The notes: generated by a model not told the origin, from the letters alone. Shown: positions 23,007 through 33,682, counted from the first letter of the stretch. The stretch is DNA of 64,000 nucleotides from Lutraria lutraria (GCA_964023205.1 OZ026839.1:17886386-17950385), one strand, 5' to 3'. Program-made: numbers and translations.

Positions 23007-25286
23007 ATCTCCTAGGGGTCGGTATACTTTGCAGGCGAATTGTGCAGGCAATATAAACAAAGAAGGATTTTGCAGGCAATATACACAAAGAAGGATTTTG
23101 CAGGCACTATAGATTTAATAGAGGTTTATTGTATTGGATGAGGTGAGAGTATGGTCTTATTGTTCAAATGTCACACCTGCTGTGTTGACATAATATACAT
23201 CATTATATTGTAAAATTACAATGGAGATTTAAATCTGATTAGGTGATTGTTTTTACAAGTTACAAATAAATACACTAGATATATTTTATAAAATAAGAAT
23301 TTAATGGTTCATAAATGTAATAACTTTCAAATCCAATTATTTGCAAAATGAAAGAACATAAACTCATTGTAAAGAAAAGACAATTATATGTTAGATGATC
23401 AAAGTTTGAATTTATTATACAAGTAATTAATTTTAAAGCATTGATATGAATAAATATATGTAAATAACTGTGATTACTTAAACAATTAAATAAGTTTGCC
23501 ATTAAAGTCAGTGTTTTGTAGTGATTGATAAATAACAATTGCTTTCACTACAAACTGTGAAATTTTAATTGATCAATTAAAATCATTTTAATCACAATAA
23601 GACAGCAGTTTTGGTTGTTAAATATTTTTTTAACAAAACATAATTATCTAATTTATAAATTAAATTGCAGGCAAGTCAAATACTGTACAAAACTGTATAT
23701 AGCAGGTTTATTTGTAAATTGCAGGCAGATGTAGTGTAGTTGAATTTTGCAGGCAAGTTAAATACTGTACAAAACTGTATGTAGCAGGTTTATTTGTAAA
23801 TTGCAGGCAGATGTAGTGTAGTTGAATTTTGCAGGCAAGTTAAATACTGTACAAAACTGTATATAGCAGGTTTATTTGTAAATTGCAGGCAGATGTAGTG
23901 TAGTTGAATTTTGCAGGCAAGTCAAATACTGTACAAAACTGTATATAGCAGGTTTATTTGTAAATTGCAGGCAGATGTAGTGTAGTTGAATTTTGCAGGC
24001 AAGTCAAATACTGTACAAAACTGTATATAGCAGGTTTATTTGTAATTTGCAGGCAGATGTAGTGTAGTTGAATTTTGCAGGCAAGTTAAATACTGTACAA
24101 AACTGTATATAGCAGGTTTATTTGTAAATTGCAGGCAGATGTAGTGTAGTTGAATTTTGCAGGCAAGTCAAATACTGTACAAAACTGTATATAGCAGGTT
24201 TATTTGTAAATTGCAGGCAGATGTAGTGTAGTTGAATTTTGCAGGCAAGTTAAATACTGTACAAAACTGTATATAGCAGGTTTATTTGTAAATTGCAGGC
24301 AGATGTAGTGTAGTTGAATTTTGCAGGCAAGTTAAATACTGTACAAAACTGTATATAGCAGGTTTATTTGTAAATTGCAGGCAGATGTAGTGTAGTTGAA
24401 TTTTGCAGGCAAGTTAAATACTGTACAAAACTGTATATAGCAGGTTTATTTGTAAATTGCAGGCAGATGTAGTGTAGTTGAATTTTGCAGGCAAGTTAAA
24501 TACTGTACAAAACTGTATATAGTAGGTTTATTTGTAAATTGCAGGCAGATGTAGTGTAGTTGAATTTTGCAGGCAAGTTAAATACTGTACAAAACTGTAT
24601 ATAGCAGGTTTATTTGTACCCTGTGATATATACATGTACAGTTGATATTAGCTTTTTATAAACATAATTATGATATCACTAAGTAAAGTATATAAGAATC
24701 TCATCTTTGTTTTTGTTTAGTACAAATTTTTCAACTTTATTATCAGCCCTAACATAAATGAACATAAAAAGAAAAATGATTACTATTACCAAACCTTACT
24801 TATTAGCTGACAAATTATTAATGATATAAAATACATGTACAAACATAACTATGTTAATTAATAATTATATCATTACAAATACATTATGCAACAATTAATA
24901 GATTCAGCTCATAATAAAGTAATAAATCAAAGGAATTCTGCATAAAAATATAACTAAATAAAAATTTAATCTAAATCAATAATGCTCTGATATTCACAAT
25001 AAAATAAATCTGGTTATGATCCAGAATTGAAAACATGAAATATAAATTGCTATCTCAATTAATACAGCAGGTGTGACATTTTGAATAATAAGACCCTGTT
25101 AACATTCACACCTCATGAATCCTTAACAATAAACCCCTATTTAATCTATAGTGCCTGTCAAATCTAATATCCTTCTTTGTGTATATTGCCTGCAAAATCC
25201 TTCTTTGTGTATATTGCCTGCAAAATCCTTCTTTGTTTATATTGCCTGCACAATTCGCCTGCAAAGTATACCGACCCATCTCCTAG
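23007..25286. mobile_element. Non-autonomous Mutator-like element, 2.26 kb
   Basis: The element spans 23016-25277 and is flanked by a perfect 9-bp duplication, ATCTCCTAG (23007-23015 and 25278-25286). The ends are inverted and identical over at least 60 bp, beginning GGGTCGGTATACTTTGCAGG. Similarity continues for roughly 180-220 bp, through AATAKRGGTTTATTGT to TGTCACACCTGCTGT. A 28-bp subterminal unit (GCAGGCAATATACACAAAGA...) is repeated twice at the left and three times at the right. A 9-bp duplication, long TIRs and a G terminus fit the Mutator (MULE) superfamily. The inside is AT-rich with an 82-bp satellite and no transposase. Confidence 0.9.
23663..24618 (+). repeat. 82-bp satellite array inside the Mutator-like element
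   Basis: About 11.6 head-to-tail copies with an exact 82-bp period. Each unit has two GCAGGCA boxes, TTTTGCAGGCAAGT and AAATTGCAGGCAGATG, separated by ACTGTACAAAACTGTATATA. Copies differ by single bases (AAGTCAAAT/AAGTTAAAT, one TAGTAGG), so the array is homogenised. The GCAGGCA box is also the core of the element's terminal repeats. Confidence 0.95.
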
Positions 25287-25606
25287 CAGAGTTGTCGTTC
25301 GTTATCTCTCAAAAGCTATTTTCATTGCGATAGATTCGAATGATATTTTTCCGTAATTATTTCGTTGATTTCAAATTAAGTTGTTAAACGTACTATACCA
25401 TCATTAGAATTTAATACTTTAGTATGTTTAGGTACGATGTATCTTCTTTTTACTTTAAAAGAAACGTTAATTCGAATATACCGATCCTGATTCTTGAAAT
25501 TAACCGTTGGAAATTAACGGGTACGCGCGCGCGCCGAATTAGTCAAACATTGGAAACAACATTTAGTTTTAAAGCTTTTGGTGGATTTCGAGTGATAAAT
25601 GGAATC
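25287..25606. other. Sequence right of the Mutator-like element
   Basis: Contains CGCGCGCG near 25526, unusual for this AT-rich window, just ahead of a possible first exon. It may be a small CpG-containing promoter region. Confidence 0.3.
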
Positions 25607-25659
25607 ATGTCTGCCAGTGTCTGGTGTTTTACATTAAAATCGTGGCCATTACGCACAAG
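25607..25659 (+). CDS. Possible first coding exon (MSASVWCFTLKSWPLRT)
   Basis: ATG at 25607 opens 17 codons ending in AAG|GTAAGT, a strong donor at 25660, leaving phase 2. The peptide is short, basic and hydroxylated, as in a mitochondrial presequence, but that is weak evidence. A phase-2 acceptor at 27712 (GCTTCACAG|G) would join it in frame to the small gene at 27712-28336. The CG-rich upstream stretch is compatible with a promoter. The link is inference. Confidence 0.3.
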
Positions 25660-26811
25660 GTAAGTATTTTTTTATTGTTTTGGCCACAAAATCTTGGTTT
25701 TAAAGAATGTCGGACGAAGCGTACCACTACCGGAACGTAACAGGGCTAAGCGTACCAGTTCATTAGTTTTGATAGGCAAAGCATACCACATATGTATTAT
25801 AGAAATATGAAACATCTAATTAAAAATGTATCAAATCAAGATGCGTTTTATATAATGTCTGTCATTGTCTGACAAATAAACAATATAAATATTTTTTTTA
25901 TAAAATCATAATAAGTGAGTGTTTAACAGTTTAAATAAGCTAATCATTCTCTCTATATTATTACAGTACAACATATGTGGTATGCTTTCACTAATTTTCA
26001 ATAAGTCGATCCCATTAGACTAATAAAAATGCATTAATTGTAATAAATTTTAATCAGACAGCTGTTAACTTATGTTAAATTTGCCAAGGGCAAGGAGGGA
26101 TTCAATACGGAAACAAAATCCTTGTGTAAGGTCAGTTCAGGAAGAAAACCGTATTTTATATGAAAATAAATGTTAGTGAGAGAATGGCGCTTTGTAACAG
26201 CGCTGACTAGGACTAGCGGGTTAAAAAAGCCTTGCCACAAAGACTTAAGTTAGTCTGTAAGTTGCCATTTCTATGACAGATTTTTTAATCGAATCGGCTT
26301 TTTTTCACAGGTAGGGGAAGGGGCTTTTTCCTTAAATTTGGGGAAAATAACGCATAATTTTTGCAAAAGGGAAGAGAACACTTTGATTTTAAAGAATTTA
26401 ATGGCCCCTGCTACAGAAGGAAAAAAAGCCCAGAGAAGAGTAAAAATATTCTTTTTGTAATGGATCTATGCTGATAAAACTAGGATATTTTTCATTATAG
26501 ACAAGAAAAAAGGACATATCGGAAACAATGAAGGAAACTATCCACTTCGGAAAAAAAGGCAGAAAAAAGCAACATGCTGCTGTGTCGCTCTTCGTGTCCT
26601 GATCAGTCAAGCACATCTTCAGAGTCACCAACATCAAATAGAAAAATATACCAAGTAAACAGTAAGTGATGGTGCTTCATATTGACTAATATAATGAAGA
26701 TACACTTATTACATCACTTTTAATAACATACATATACATGTATAGTAAGCAACATGTAATTCAAGTCTGAAAGCTGTTCCTTGATTTTTAAATTTTTTTT
26801 ATCAATCATCC
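25660..26811. other. Intron-like sequence
   Basis: AT-rich with no supported exon. A purine-rich open stretch at 26398-26640 reads as lysine-rich on the plus strand but has several stops. Confidence 0.35.
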
Positions 26812-27335
26812 GACCTATTTCCATTGAGAGGTGGCTTATACCTTAATATATCCTCATACCAAGTAGGACAGGAGAGGTGGTACAAATGCATATAGATAAT
26901 AGATACCTAGACTTGCATGTCAAAACTTAGTTTGTCAAACATAGTTAACTGATTTAACTAACAAGTTTGAAAGCTAATGAATCATGCTTTTTTGTCAATC
27001 TTCAGATCTGTTTACAAGAAAGGGTGGCAAATACCTCATCTGGTATGATTCTCTTGCCAAGAAGTTCTTGATGGCTTCTTCCTGGGTTCTGACCAGTACT
27101 TACTCCGAAAGAAGTTTGCCACTGACGGGATTCGAACCCATAACCTCCGGGGTAGCAGTCCGCCACTCTACCCCTACACCACTGCCCCTCCCTGCATAAT
27201 TATTTTGTAATTCAAGTCTTAAAGAAATCTCATGTATTTGTCAATTCTCAGACCTGTTTACATGGAGAGGTGGCAAATACCTTAAATGGTAAGATCCTCA
27301 TGCCAAGTAGGACAGGAGAGGTGGAACAAATATTT
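26812..27335 (+). repeat. Three diverged copies of an exon-like cassette
   Basis: Copies near 26815, 26999 and 27247 share the form GACCTGTTTACATGGAGAGG, then TGGCAAATACCTTAAATGGTA and CAAGTAGGACAGGAGAGGTGG. The second and third follow a CTTCAG or TCTCAG acceptor and are followed by GTATG or GTAAG, so each could be a small exon. The second is interrupted by a SINE. The frames differ and contain stops, so function is unproven. Confidence 0.5.
27095..27200 (-). mobile_element. tRNA-derived SINE fragment
   Basis: The minus strand reads GTGGTGTAGGGGTAGAGTGG (A box) and TTATGGGTTCGAATCCCG (B box). The same head and the adjoining CCGAAAGAAG body occur at 43480-43612. The apparent reading frame through it (GIRTHNL type) is a SINE artefact. 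Confidence 0.75.
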
Positions 27336-27685
27336 GTAGATACCTTGTCTGGCCTTCAAAGTAAACATTCAATTACTCAAGAAAATAAAAGGCGCCTTAT
27401 GATACGGATGTTATTAAACACATTCAGTGATAACTCATGATTTAATGACTGAAAGGAATTAATTAAAAGCAGTCCTGAATAAAAAGTAATTCATTTCAAT
27501 GAATATGACAAAATAGGCACCGTCTTCTCTCGTGTAATAATGAAACCAACTCATGTGGAATATGATTGCTTTAGAACATGTTTGACCTACATTTTTACCA
27601 TTGTTTTAACAATCATTTTGTTTCCCTTTTACAAATTACAGCATGAATAATATAGTACATTAGATGTCAAAGATGTTGACACCAC

Positions 27686-28336
27686 ATGTCGTTTAGTGAT
27701 GAGCTTCACAGGGTTTGGTCAGTAAAGGAAAGAAAGGGATTCTCAGGGAAGAAGAGATTGGAAGAACTGGCTATATGCAAATCAATATTAAGTAAGTTGT
27801 CCTTTATACTGAAGTAAGTTTCTTGTTTGTTTGTTGTTAAGAAAAAATGGTAGGTAATTTGGTAATTGAAAAAAAAACATTTTCAAAATTAATATTGATT
27901 ATTTAAATCAGCATGACTGATTTAAGTATTTTTTAAAGAAAATGAAGATAAGAAAAATTGGCCATATATTCTCAATCCATTTTTTCAGTCTCATAATTTG
28001 TAGTTTTATCTAAAACATTATCAAGCTAAAATTCAGATTCAGAATCTATTTCAAATAGCTGTTTCGGATAGTTCTTAATCCTGTTTGTGGTTTCATTAGT
28101 AGAATTTAAAGTTTTGAAGAAACAAGTGTACAAATCGGGAACATCCACACATGTGCACAAAGCATACCTAAACCAAAACTAACATGGGGACAAATTTTTG
28201 CACATTCAAATTTTCTTTTTAAATACAAACATACCATCAATTCTTTTTTGCAGATGCACTCATGAAAACTCACAAGACAGCCAAAAGGAAGCTTTTTGAA
28301 ACATGTGACATTCAACAAAGGTGGATTGAAATTTAA
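27686..28336 (+). CDS. Small two- or three-exon gene, unknown function
   Basis: Exon 27686-27791 (ATG, MSFSDELHRVWSVKERKGFS ...) ends at TTAA|GTAAGT in phase 1. Exon 28254-28336 starts after TTCTTTTTTGCAG and continues in frame (ALMKTHKTAKRKLFETCDIQ) to TAA. The product is 62 residues, basic and helical. Alternatively, translation could start at 25607 and enter at the 27712 acceptor. A third exon at 28700-28773 (after ATTTCAG) is also phase-compatible and would give an alternative C-terminus, EFDRICSPGGFGGPGGIEDI. I do not recognise the family. Confidence 0.4.
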
Positions 28337-28699
28337 GGTATGTTTACTATTCTTTTGCTTTTCTTTTCTGGGCTAAAGTCAGGAAAAATGGTTAGTGTTA
28401 CTGCTTTTGGAAAAATAAAATCTTAATTTACAACATTAAACAGCTCTTGTTTGAAGGTCAAACTGACTGTGGTTACTAGTTCATTTAAAAATATCAATTT
28501 TCTTTAAGCTTTTATAATCTTTTGCTTTACCTCTTTGTTCTTTGTAGTGCACTAAAAAGTTCAGCATAATTTGATTCTATTCAGATTTGCAGCAGGATTC
28601 AGGATGGTTCAAGTGTTGTAAAAATAATCAATTAGTGCTAGTCCTAGAATCATTGTATCATTGAAATACTTAAAATGAATTATATTAAAATAATTTCAG

Positions 28700-28773
28700 A
28701 AGAGTTTGACAGAATCTGTAGTCCAGGAGGATTTGGAGGTCCGGGAGGAATTGAAGACATAAAGGAATCCTAA
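28700..28773 (+). CDS. Possible alternative terminal exon of the small gene
   Basis: Bounded by an acceptor (AAATAATTTCAG), it is open in the phase-1 frame and ends in TAA after a Gly-rich stretch (SPGGFGGPGGIE). If exon 28254-28336 is included instead, it is 3' UTR. Confidence 0.3.
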
Positions 28774-29008
28774 ACTGAGTTATACCAACTTTACAAAAGG
28801 GGAAGTGGACCACAAATATTTGGATTGTTTAAAACTGTCACTTGTGTATAATTTGTTATATACTTACTGCATACTAAAATAAGTCACTTAAAAAAGACAA
28901 AAAGTGAAAAAAGTCAAGGTCGGTGTCATTCGTTTCTGGAGGAGGGATAATATAGAATATATTGTCTATGTGAATACATGTAATTTTTGACATTGTATTA
29001 TATTTTTT

Positions 29009-30129
29009 AGCTCACATGTCACAAAGTGACAGGGTGAGCTTTTAGGATCAGTCTCTGTCCGGCGTCATGCATCGTCAAACTTTGTGTTGTGAACACACTA
29101 GAGGTCACATTTTTAGCAAAAATGGGTCAGAACGTTAATATGGACAAAATCTCGGATGAGATCGATATTGGGCCATTTGGGGTCCAAAACTAGGTAACTA
29201 GGGCAAATTGCTGGAAAACCTTTTGATCACTCTAGAAGTCACTGGTTTGATTGGATCATCATGAAACCTTGTCAGAATGTTTGTCTTCATAATATCTTAA
29301 ACTAGTTTGAACATGGGTCATCTTGGGTCAAAAACTATGTCGCTAGGTCAAATCTTATGAAAAACCATGTTAACACTATAGATTTCACAGTTATAATTGG
29401 ATCTTCACAAAACTTTGTCAAATTGTTTGTTTTAATGATATAACGGTCAAGTACAAATATGGGTCATCTCGGGTCAATAACTAGGTTACCAGGTTTGGCA
29501 AACTTTGTTAACACTGTAGATGTCACAGTTTTGATTGGGTCTTCACCAAACCTTGTCAGAATGTTTACCTCAATGATTTGAGGGTCAAGGTGGAACATGG
29601 GTCAGCCGGGGTCAATAACTGGGTCATCAGGTCGAATCTTAGGTAAAAATCTTATAAAAGCTCTAAATGTCATGCCTATAATTGGATCTTGGCCAAACCT
29701 TGTCAGATTGTTTGTCTTAATGATATGAAGGACAAGTTCAAATATGGGTCACCTAGGGTAAAAACTAGGTCAAATCTTAGGAAAATCTTGTTAACACTGT
29801 AGATGTCAAAATTTGATTGTATCTCCACCAAACCTTGTCAGAATGTTTGTCTTAATGATATGCAAGACGAATTTGAACAAAGGGCATCTGGGGTCAAAAA
29901 CGAGGTCACAAGGTCAAATCTTAGGAAAACCTTGTCTATGCTGTAGTTTTCATGGTTTTGATTGGATCTTCAATGAATTTTGTCAGAATGTTTGTCTTAT
30001 TCATATGTAAGACAAGTTCTAACATGGGTCATCTGGGGTCAAAAACTAGGTCACCAGTTCAAAACAATGTTTTAATGAGTGAGCAGTGATTGACATGTGA
30101 GCGATATAGGGCCATCTTGGCCCTCTTGT
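29009..30129 (+). mobile_element. Helentron/HINE-like non-autonomous repeat with ~140-bp internal units
   Basis: The left end is a hairpin (AGCTCAC.TGTCAC with GTGACA.GGTGAGCT, 29009-29040). A 12-bp inverted match to it, TGACATGTGAGC, lies at 30091-30102, and the right end is a second hairpin, AGGGCCA/TGGCCCT (30108-30124). Between them are about six degenerate units of 135-150 bp, recognisable by AAACCTTGTCAGAATGTTTG, TGGGTCATCTGGGGTCAA and AACTAGGTCACC. Subterminal inverted repeats, a 3' hairpin and internal tandem units are features of Helentron-associated elements. The assignment is inference, as no Rep/helicase is present. Confidence 0.65.
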
Positions 30130-30769
30130 TTATCTTTTTCTGAAAATTTACTACAAAATTGATTTAGACCTGAAGAAAATCTTTAAATGAACGAAAGGAA
30201 TGGCAGCACTTATTGCCCTTAACAAACAAGAGTTGGTACTGCTTGTGGTGCTATTGTTTTCTTAAAGTATCGATTAAAACTATTGTTTTGAAACATGGAT
30301 TACTGGTTTACCATATTAAGATGACTCAGTAGAGAAAGTAGGGTACATGACTATTGTTTTGCTTGAATTATTAATCAAGTTTTTGTTTGAAACTCGGAAC
30401 ACTTGCCATCATAAAATTCAGTTCAATGTTCTTTTGTTTGCCTTCCATTTTGTAACTATATGATTTGACATTGAATTAAATATTTGTATTAGTAATATTA
30501 CTTTGATTTGCTTAAATTTTTAAACCAAGTGTTTTCAAAGGTAAATGTTTATTTGTTTAGATACTGTAAATTGACAAATATACCTGTGGGTTTTATTTTC
30601 GTGAATGGCTAATGTCTCGAATAAAAAAATTGGTAAAATATAAACAGCATTACTTACTTCAAGTTTAAATAAGCTTCATTGCAAATTCAAGATCTCGCGA
30701 AAGTTGTGATAAAAATTCACGAAAATAAGACCTCACAGATATTAAGTAATTTACAGTAATCTAAAAAAG
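30130..30769. other. Anonymous AT-rich sequence
   Basis: Nothing recognised. Confidence 0.4.
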
Positions 30770-30975
30770 CCGATACCTGGAGTGGATGGAAAGATTTCCA
30801 ACTGAGCATATGGCAGGGTTCATTAGCTCCAATGCACCCAGTCGAAGCTAATACTGCTGTGAACAAAACCAAGTTAGGATATCACCCAGCACTGAATGTC
30901 AGCAACTGTGACGACTGTGAATCGAAGTCGCATTGCTGGCACCGAAGTGCAACCAACTTACCACTGAGCTTTTAA
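30770..30975 (-). mobile_element. tRNA-like SINE remnant
   Basis: The minus strand reads AGCTCAGTGGTAAGTTGG (A box) and GCGACTTCGATTCACAG (B box), followed by about 130 bp of body. It directly abuts the AACGTT array. Confidence 0.45.
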
Positions 30976-31147
30976 CAGGTTTTGGTTTGGTTGTGGTTTG
31001 GTTGTTTCACAACGTTGTGCCACAACGTTGTCGCAACGTTTACACGACTCCACACTTTAACGTTGTCGCAACGTTATTCCAAACGTTGTCACAACGTTAT
31101 GCAAAACGTTGTCGCGTCGTTGTCACAACGTTACTGTGTTTGCTGGG
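30966..31147 (-). repeat. AACGTT palindromic-motif array, right copy (inverted)
   Basis: About ten AACGTT cores within CAACGTTGTC-type motifs, ending with ACTGTGTTTGCTGGG at 31134-31148. That is the inverse of the edge at 20974. Confidence 0.8.
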
Positions 31148-31214
31148 CTTGTCTTAAAAACATTCAGAAGCTGAATTTACCGAAATTCAAAATGGCGACT
31201 ACTTTTTTTCTATG

Positions 31215-31340
31215 AGTAGCAGTGGTTTCATAATGGCCCAGCTGAACAGCCAATCAGAATGACCGAATCTCATAATAGCCGAGTTTTTTCATAAAGGCCG
31301 TGTTTTTTCATAATGGCCCAGTTTTGTGTTCATAATGTCT
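31215..31340 (+). repeat. Degenerate CATAATGGCC series
   Basis: TTTCATAATGGCCCAG, CTCATAATAGCCGAG, TTCATAAAGGCCGTG and TTCATAATGGCCCAG recur at irregular spacing. The first is shared with the arms of the palindrome at 20216-20355. Confidence 0.6.
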
Positions 31341-31384
31341 TGATGAACTTCATATCTGCCCTGCATTTGAAGTGAAAACGCACC

Positions 31385-31625
31385 TAATATTGAATAGTTA
31401 ATTAATAATTTAACATAATAGCGTCACCTTTCTCTGTTATATATACCAAGGATCCCTGTTTATACATAATTATAAAAAATATACAAGTGAAAAGTCACGT
31501 GATACTTTAAACCATAGTTTCAGCTCATCTGATTGGTCCTCACTTAAACCCTGGGTTTAACAGACTTTAAACCACGGTTTGAGAGATGAAACCACAGTTT
31601 AAGCCATTCATGTGCATACAGCAGT
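31385..31625 (+). repeat. TTAAACC-GGTTTAA array with flank, truncated copy
   Basis: The flank TATAGCGTCACCTTTCTCTG through AAAAGTCACGTGATACTTTA is followed by TTAAACCCTGGGTTTAAC and related palindromes. It matches the inverse of 19600-19770. Confidence 0.75.
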
Positions 31626-31889
31626 TGAAACGAGCTAAGAGTATTTGTAGATTTTGTTGAAATGTTGCTTTTCTATCTTTCAAGTGTAAACTATATTACT
31701 TAAATATGATATGTTTCAAAGTCTTAAGATCGCATTGTAATATTAATCTGATAAATAATTCATGAATCGGAACAGAAATAATATTGTCTGTGTCCATGCA
31801 CACTGTAATATAAGTGTCCTTGCTGTGTCATATACACATTTTGATTAGTACCCCATATTGTGTTGTTCCTATCTAACAAGCGGTCATAA

Positions 31890-32645
31890 AATTTTAGATA
31901 TGCATGTATAACGATGATAAGGTGATAATTGGATTAACCAGCGTGCCTGACACGTGTGGACAATAAAGAGGTGCTGATTAAACAATTACGTCGCCTTCTC
32001 TGATGTCTTAAGAGTTGAAATTATCATATGTATTACCTTTTTACATAACCTGACCGGAATCTTTAAAGAGGTGTTGATTTGGCGTACAGCGTCGCCTTTC
32101 TCTATTATATAAAAAAATTGATTTTTCTACTTTTTTTTATCTTTATACATAATTATAAAAATAATACAACTGAGTTAAAAGTCATGTGATACATTAAACC
32201 ATAGTTTCAGCTCATTCGATTGGCTGCCTCTTAAACCCTCGGTTTAACAAACATTAAACTGTAGTTTAAGAGATGGAACCACGGTTTAAGCAATAAATGT
32301 GTAAACGGCACGAAAGATGATCAGTTAAACAGTTAAACCCATAGTTTAAAGAATAAATGTGCACTCAGCATCCTAAACCCCAGTTTAATGTCTTAAACCA
32401 TAGTCTAAAGTCCTGAATCTTATTCGGTAGTTTTAAGCGTCCACGTGATACTTTAAAACACAGTTTCAGCCTGTTTGATTGGTCCTCTCTTAAACCCTGT
32501 GTTTAACAGACTTTAAACCATAGGTTAAGAGATGAAACCAGGGTTAAACAATTAATGTGCAAACGGCAGTTGAAACTATGGGTTTAAGAGCTCTTAAACC
32601 CTGGGTTTAACTGTTAAACCCATAGTTTAAGAAATTATTGTGCAT
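31890..32645 (+). repeat. TTAAACC-GGTTTAA arrays with full flank
   Basis: The flank 31895-32187 contains ATGTATAACGATGATAAGG and CTGACACGTGTGGACAATAA. It is followed by array blocks at 32188-32400 and 32440-32640, the second reintroduced by CACGTGATACTTTAAA. In orientation and content it mirrors 19191-19890. Confidence 0.75.
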
Positions 32646-32830
32646 TTCGCTTGCCATAGACGAGATAAAACAATAACTCCGAGAGGAGTGAATCTTCCTT
32701 TGTTTGGGCATAGACGTCTCTGGTTTAGGATTTAAAAACTAGATTAGATCTACAAGCAACTGCTTTTCATGAAAATATCCCAAATAGTATCCATACTTAA
32801 AAAAATTGTTCTCAATTGCCACGAAACACT

Positions 32831-32972
32831 GCATTAGTCTGGTTCTCAACATTCTTACAGAATGGTGCTATAAACTTGAATATGAAAGCCAGACTGAAGA
32901 TTAAATTAGTCTGGTTCTCGACATTATTACAAAATGCGACTTTAAACTTGAACACGAAAGCCAGACTGATCA
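32831..32972 (+). repeat. ~72-bp direct duplication
   Basis: Two tandem copies of a unit from TTAGTCTGGTTCTC to GAAAGCCAGACTGA. Each unit starts and ends with inverted AGTCTGG/CCAGACT. Confidence 0.7.
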
Positions 32973-33091
32973 TCCATAGCCAAATCACTTAACACGTTCC
33001 AATATTCCTGCGTCATCCGTATTTTCTCACAAAGTTTTTGGAGCACATCAAAATGCTCGCCAGTACCAGAGGTCAAACTCAAAAACTGATG

Positions 33092-33178
33092 ATGTGTTAT
33101 AACTTCTGTTTATTACACGTAATGGAGGTTATAAGCATACAGATGACGTGTTGTAACTTCTTTTTGATGCACGTAAAT
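33092..33178 (+). repeat. Short duplicated motif also at 18522
   Basis: TGTTATAACTTCTGTTTATT and TGTTGTAACTTCTTTTTGAT, each followed by a CACGTAA. The same is seen near 18522. Confidence 0.45.
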
Positions 33179-33500
33179 TTAATCTTGTCATATGGAAGCT
33201 ATAATGATAATATTAAATACATACAATCATTTGTACTTTACATGATGATTGCTTATTGTGAATTAATAAGAGATGTAGGTAATAGGAAGCTAATTAAATT
33301 TAGCAGTTGCATGTGAATGAATTACTTCCGCAAACATTCCATTTTCAAGAGTGTGTACTTGATATGTGTACCTAATAATAATAAATTAATATCACCATGT
33401 CCGGTCAAAAAATACATTGATGAGTTTCGGGACTTTGGGACGACGCAGTCAACGGAAGATTTTTGTTAAAGATAAGTACAGTTCAATAGTACACTGTCAT

Positions 33501-33506
33501 TTTATT
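33501..33506 (-). promoter_or_regulatory. Possible poly(A) signal AATAAA
   Basis: AATAAA on the minus strand about 100 bases downstream of the stop at 33606. It supports a transcript 3' end here. Confidence 0.4.
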
Positions 33507-33605
33507 AATAACAAACAGAGGAATATTACATGATATATAAGATGATCTAATAGAACGTAAAGCTATTGTTTACATTATAAGTGAAATTATGTTTATATAA
33601 GACTT

Positions 33606-33682
33606 CTACTTCACATCAAGTTCGTACATTCCACAGAAGTCTCTTCTATATGCTGACTTCTGTATTTGATGTAGTATCTTAC
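33606..33682 (-). CDS. Candidate short terminal exon of the secreted-protein locus
   Basis: The minus-strand acceptor AACTTTTTTCCAG is followed by 77 nt that are open in the phase-1 frame (HQIQKSAYRRDFCGMYELD) to TAG at 33606. The length (3n+2) is what a phase-1 terminal exon needs, and a poly(A) signal follows. The exon begins GTAAG, which could instead be a donor sequence by chance. No other coding exon is seen close upstream except the Asn-rich one at 34178. Confidence 0.3.

Noticed and set aside
23663..24618. CRISPR-like regular repeats
   Set aside because: The 82-bp units are contiguous with no unique spacers, and the context is a eukaryotic transposon.
26984..27199. 71-codon plus-strand frame as a gene
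   Set aside because: It runs through a tRNA-derived SINE (GFEPITSGVAVRHSTPTP type), a well-known artefact.
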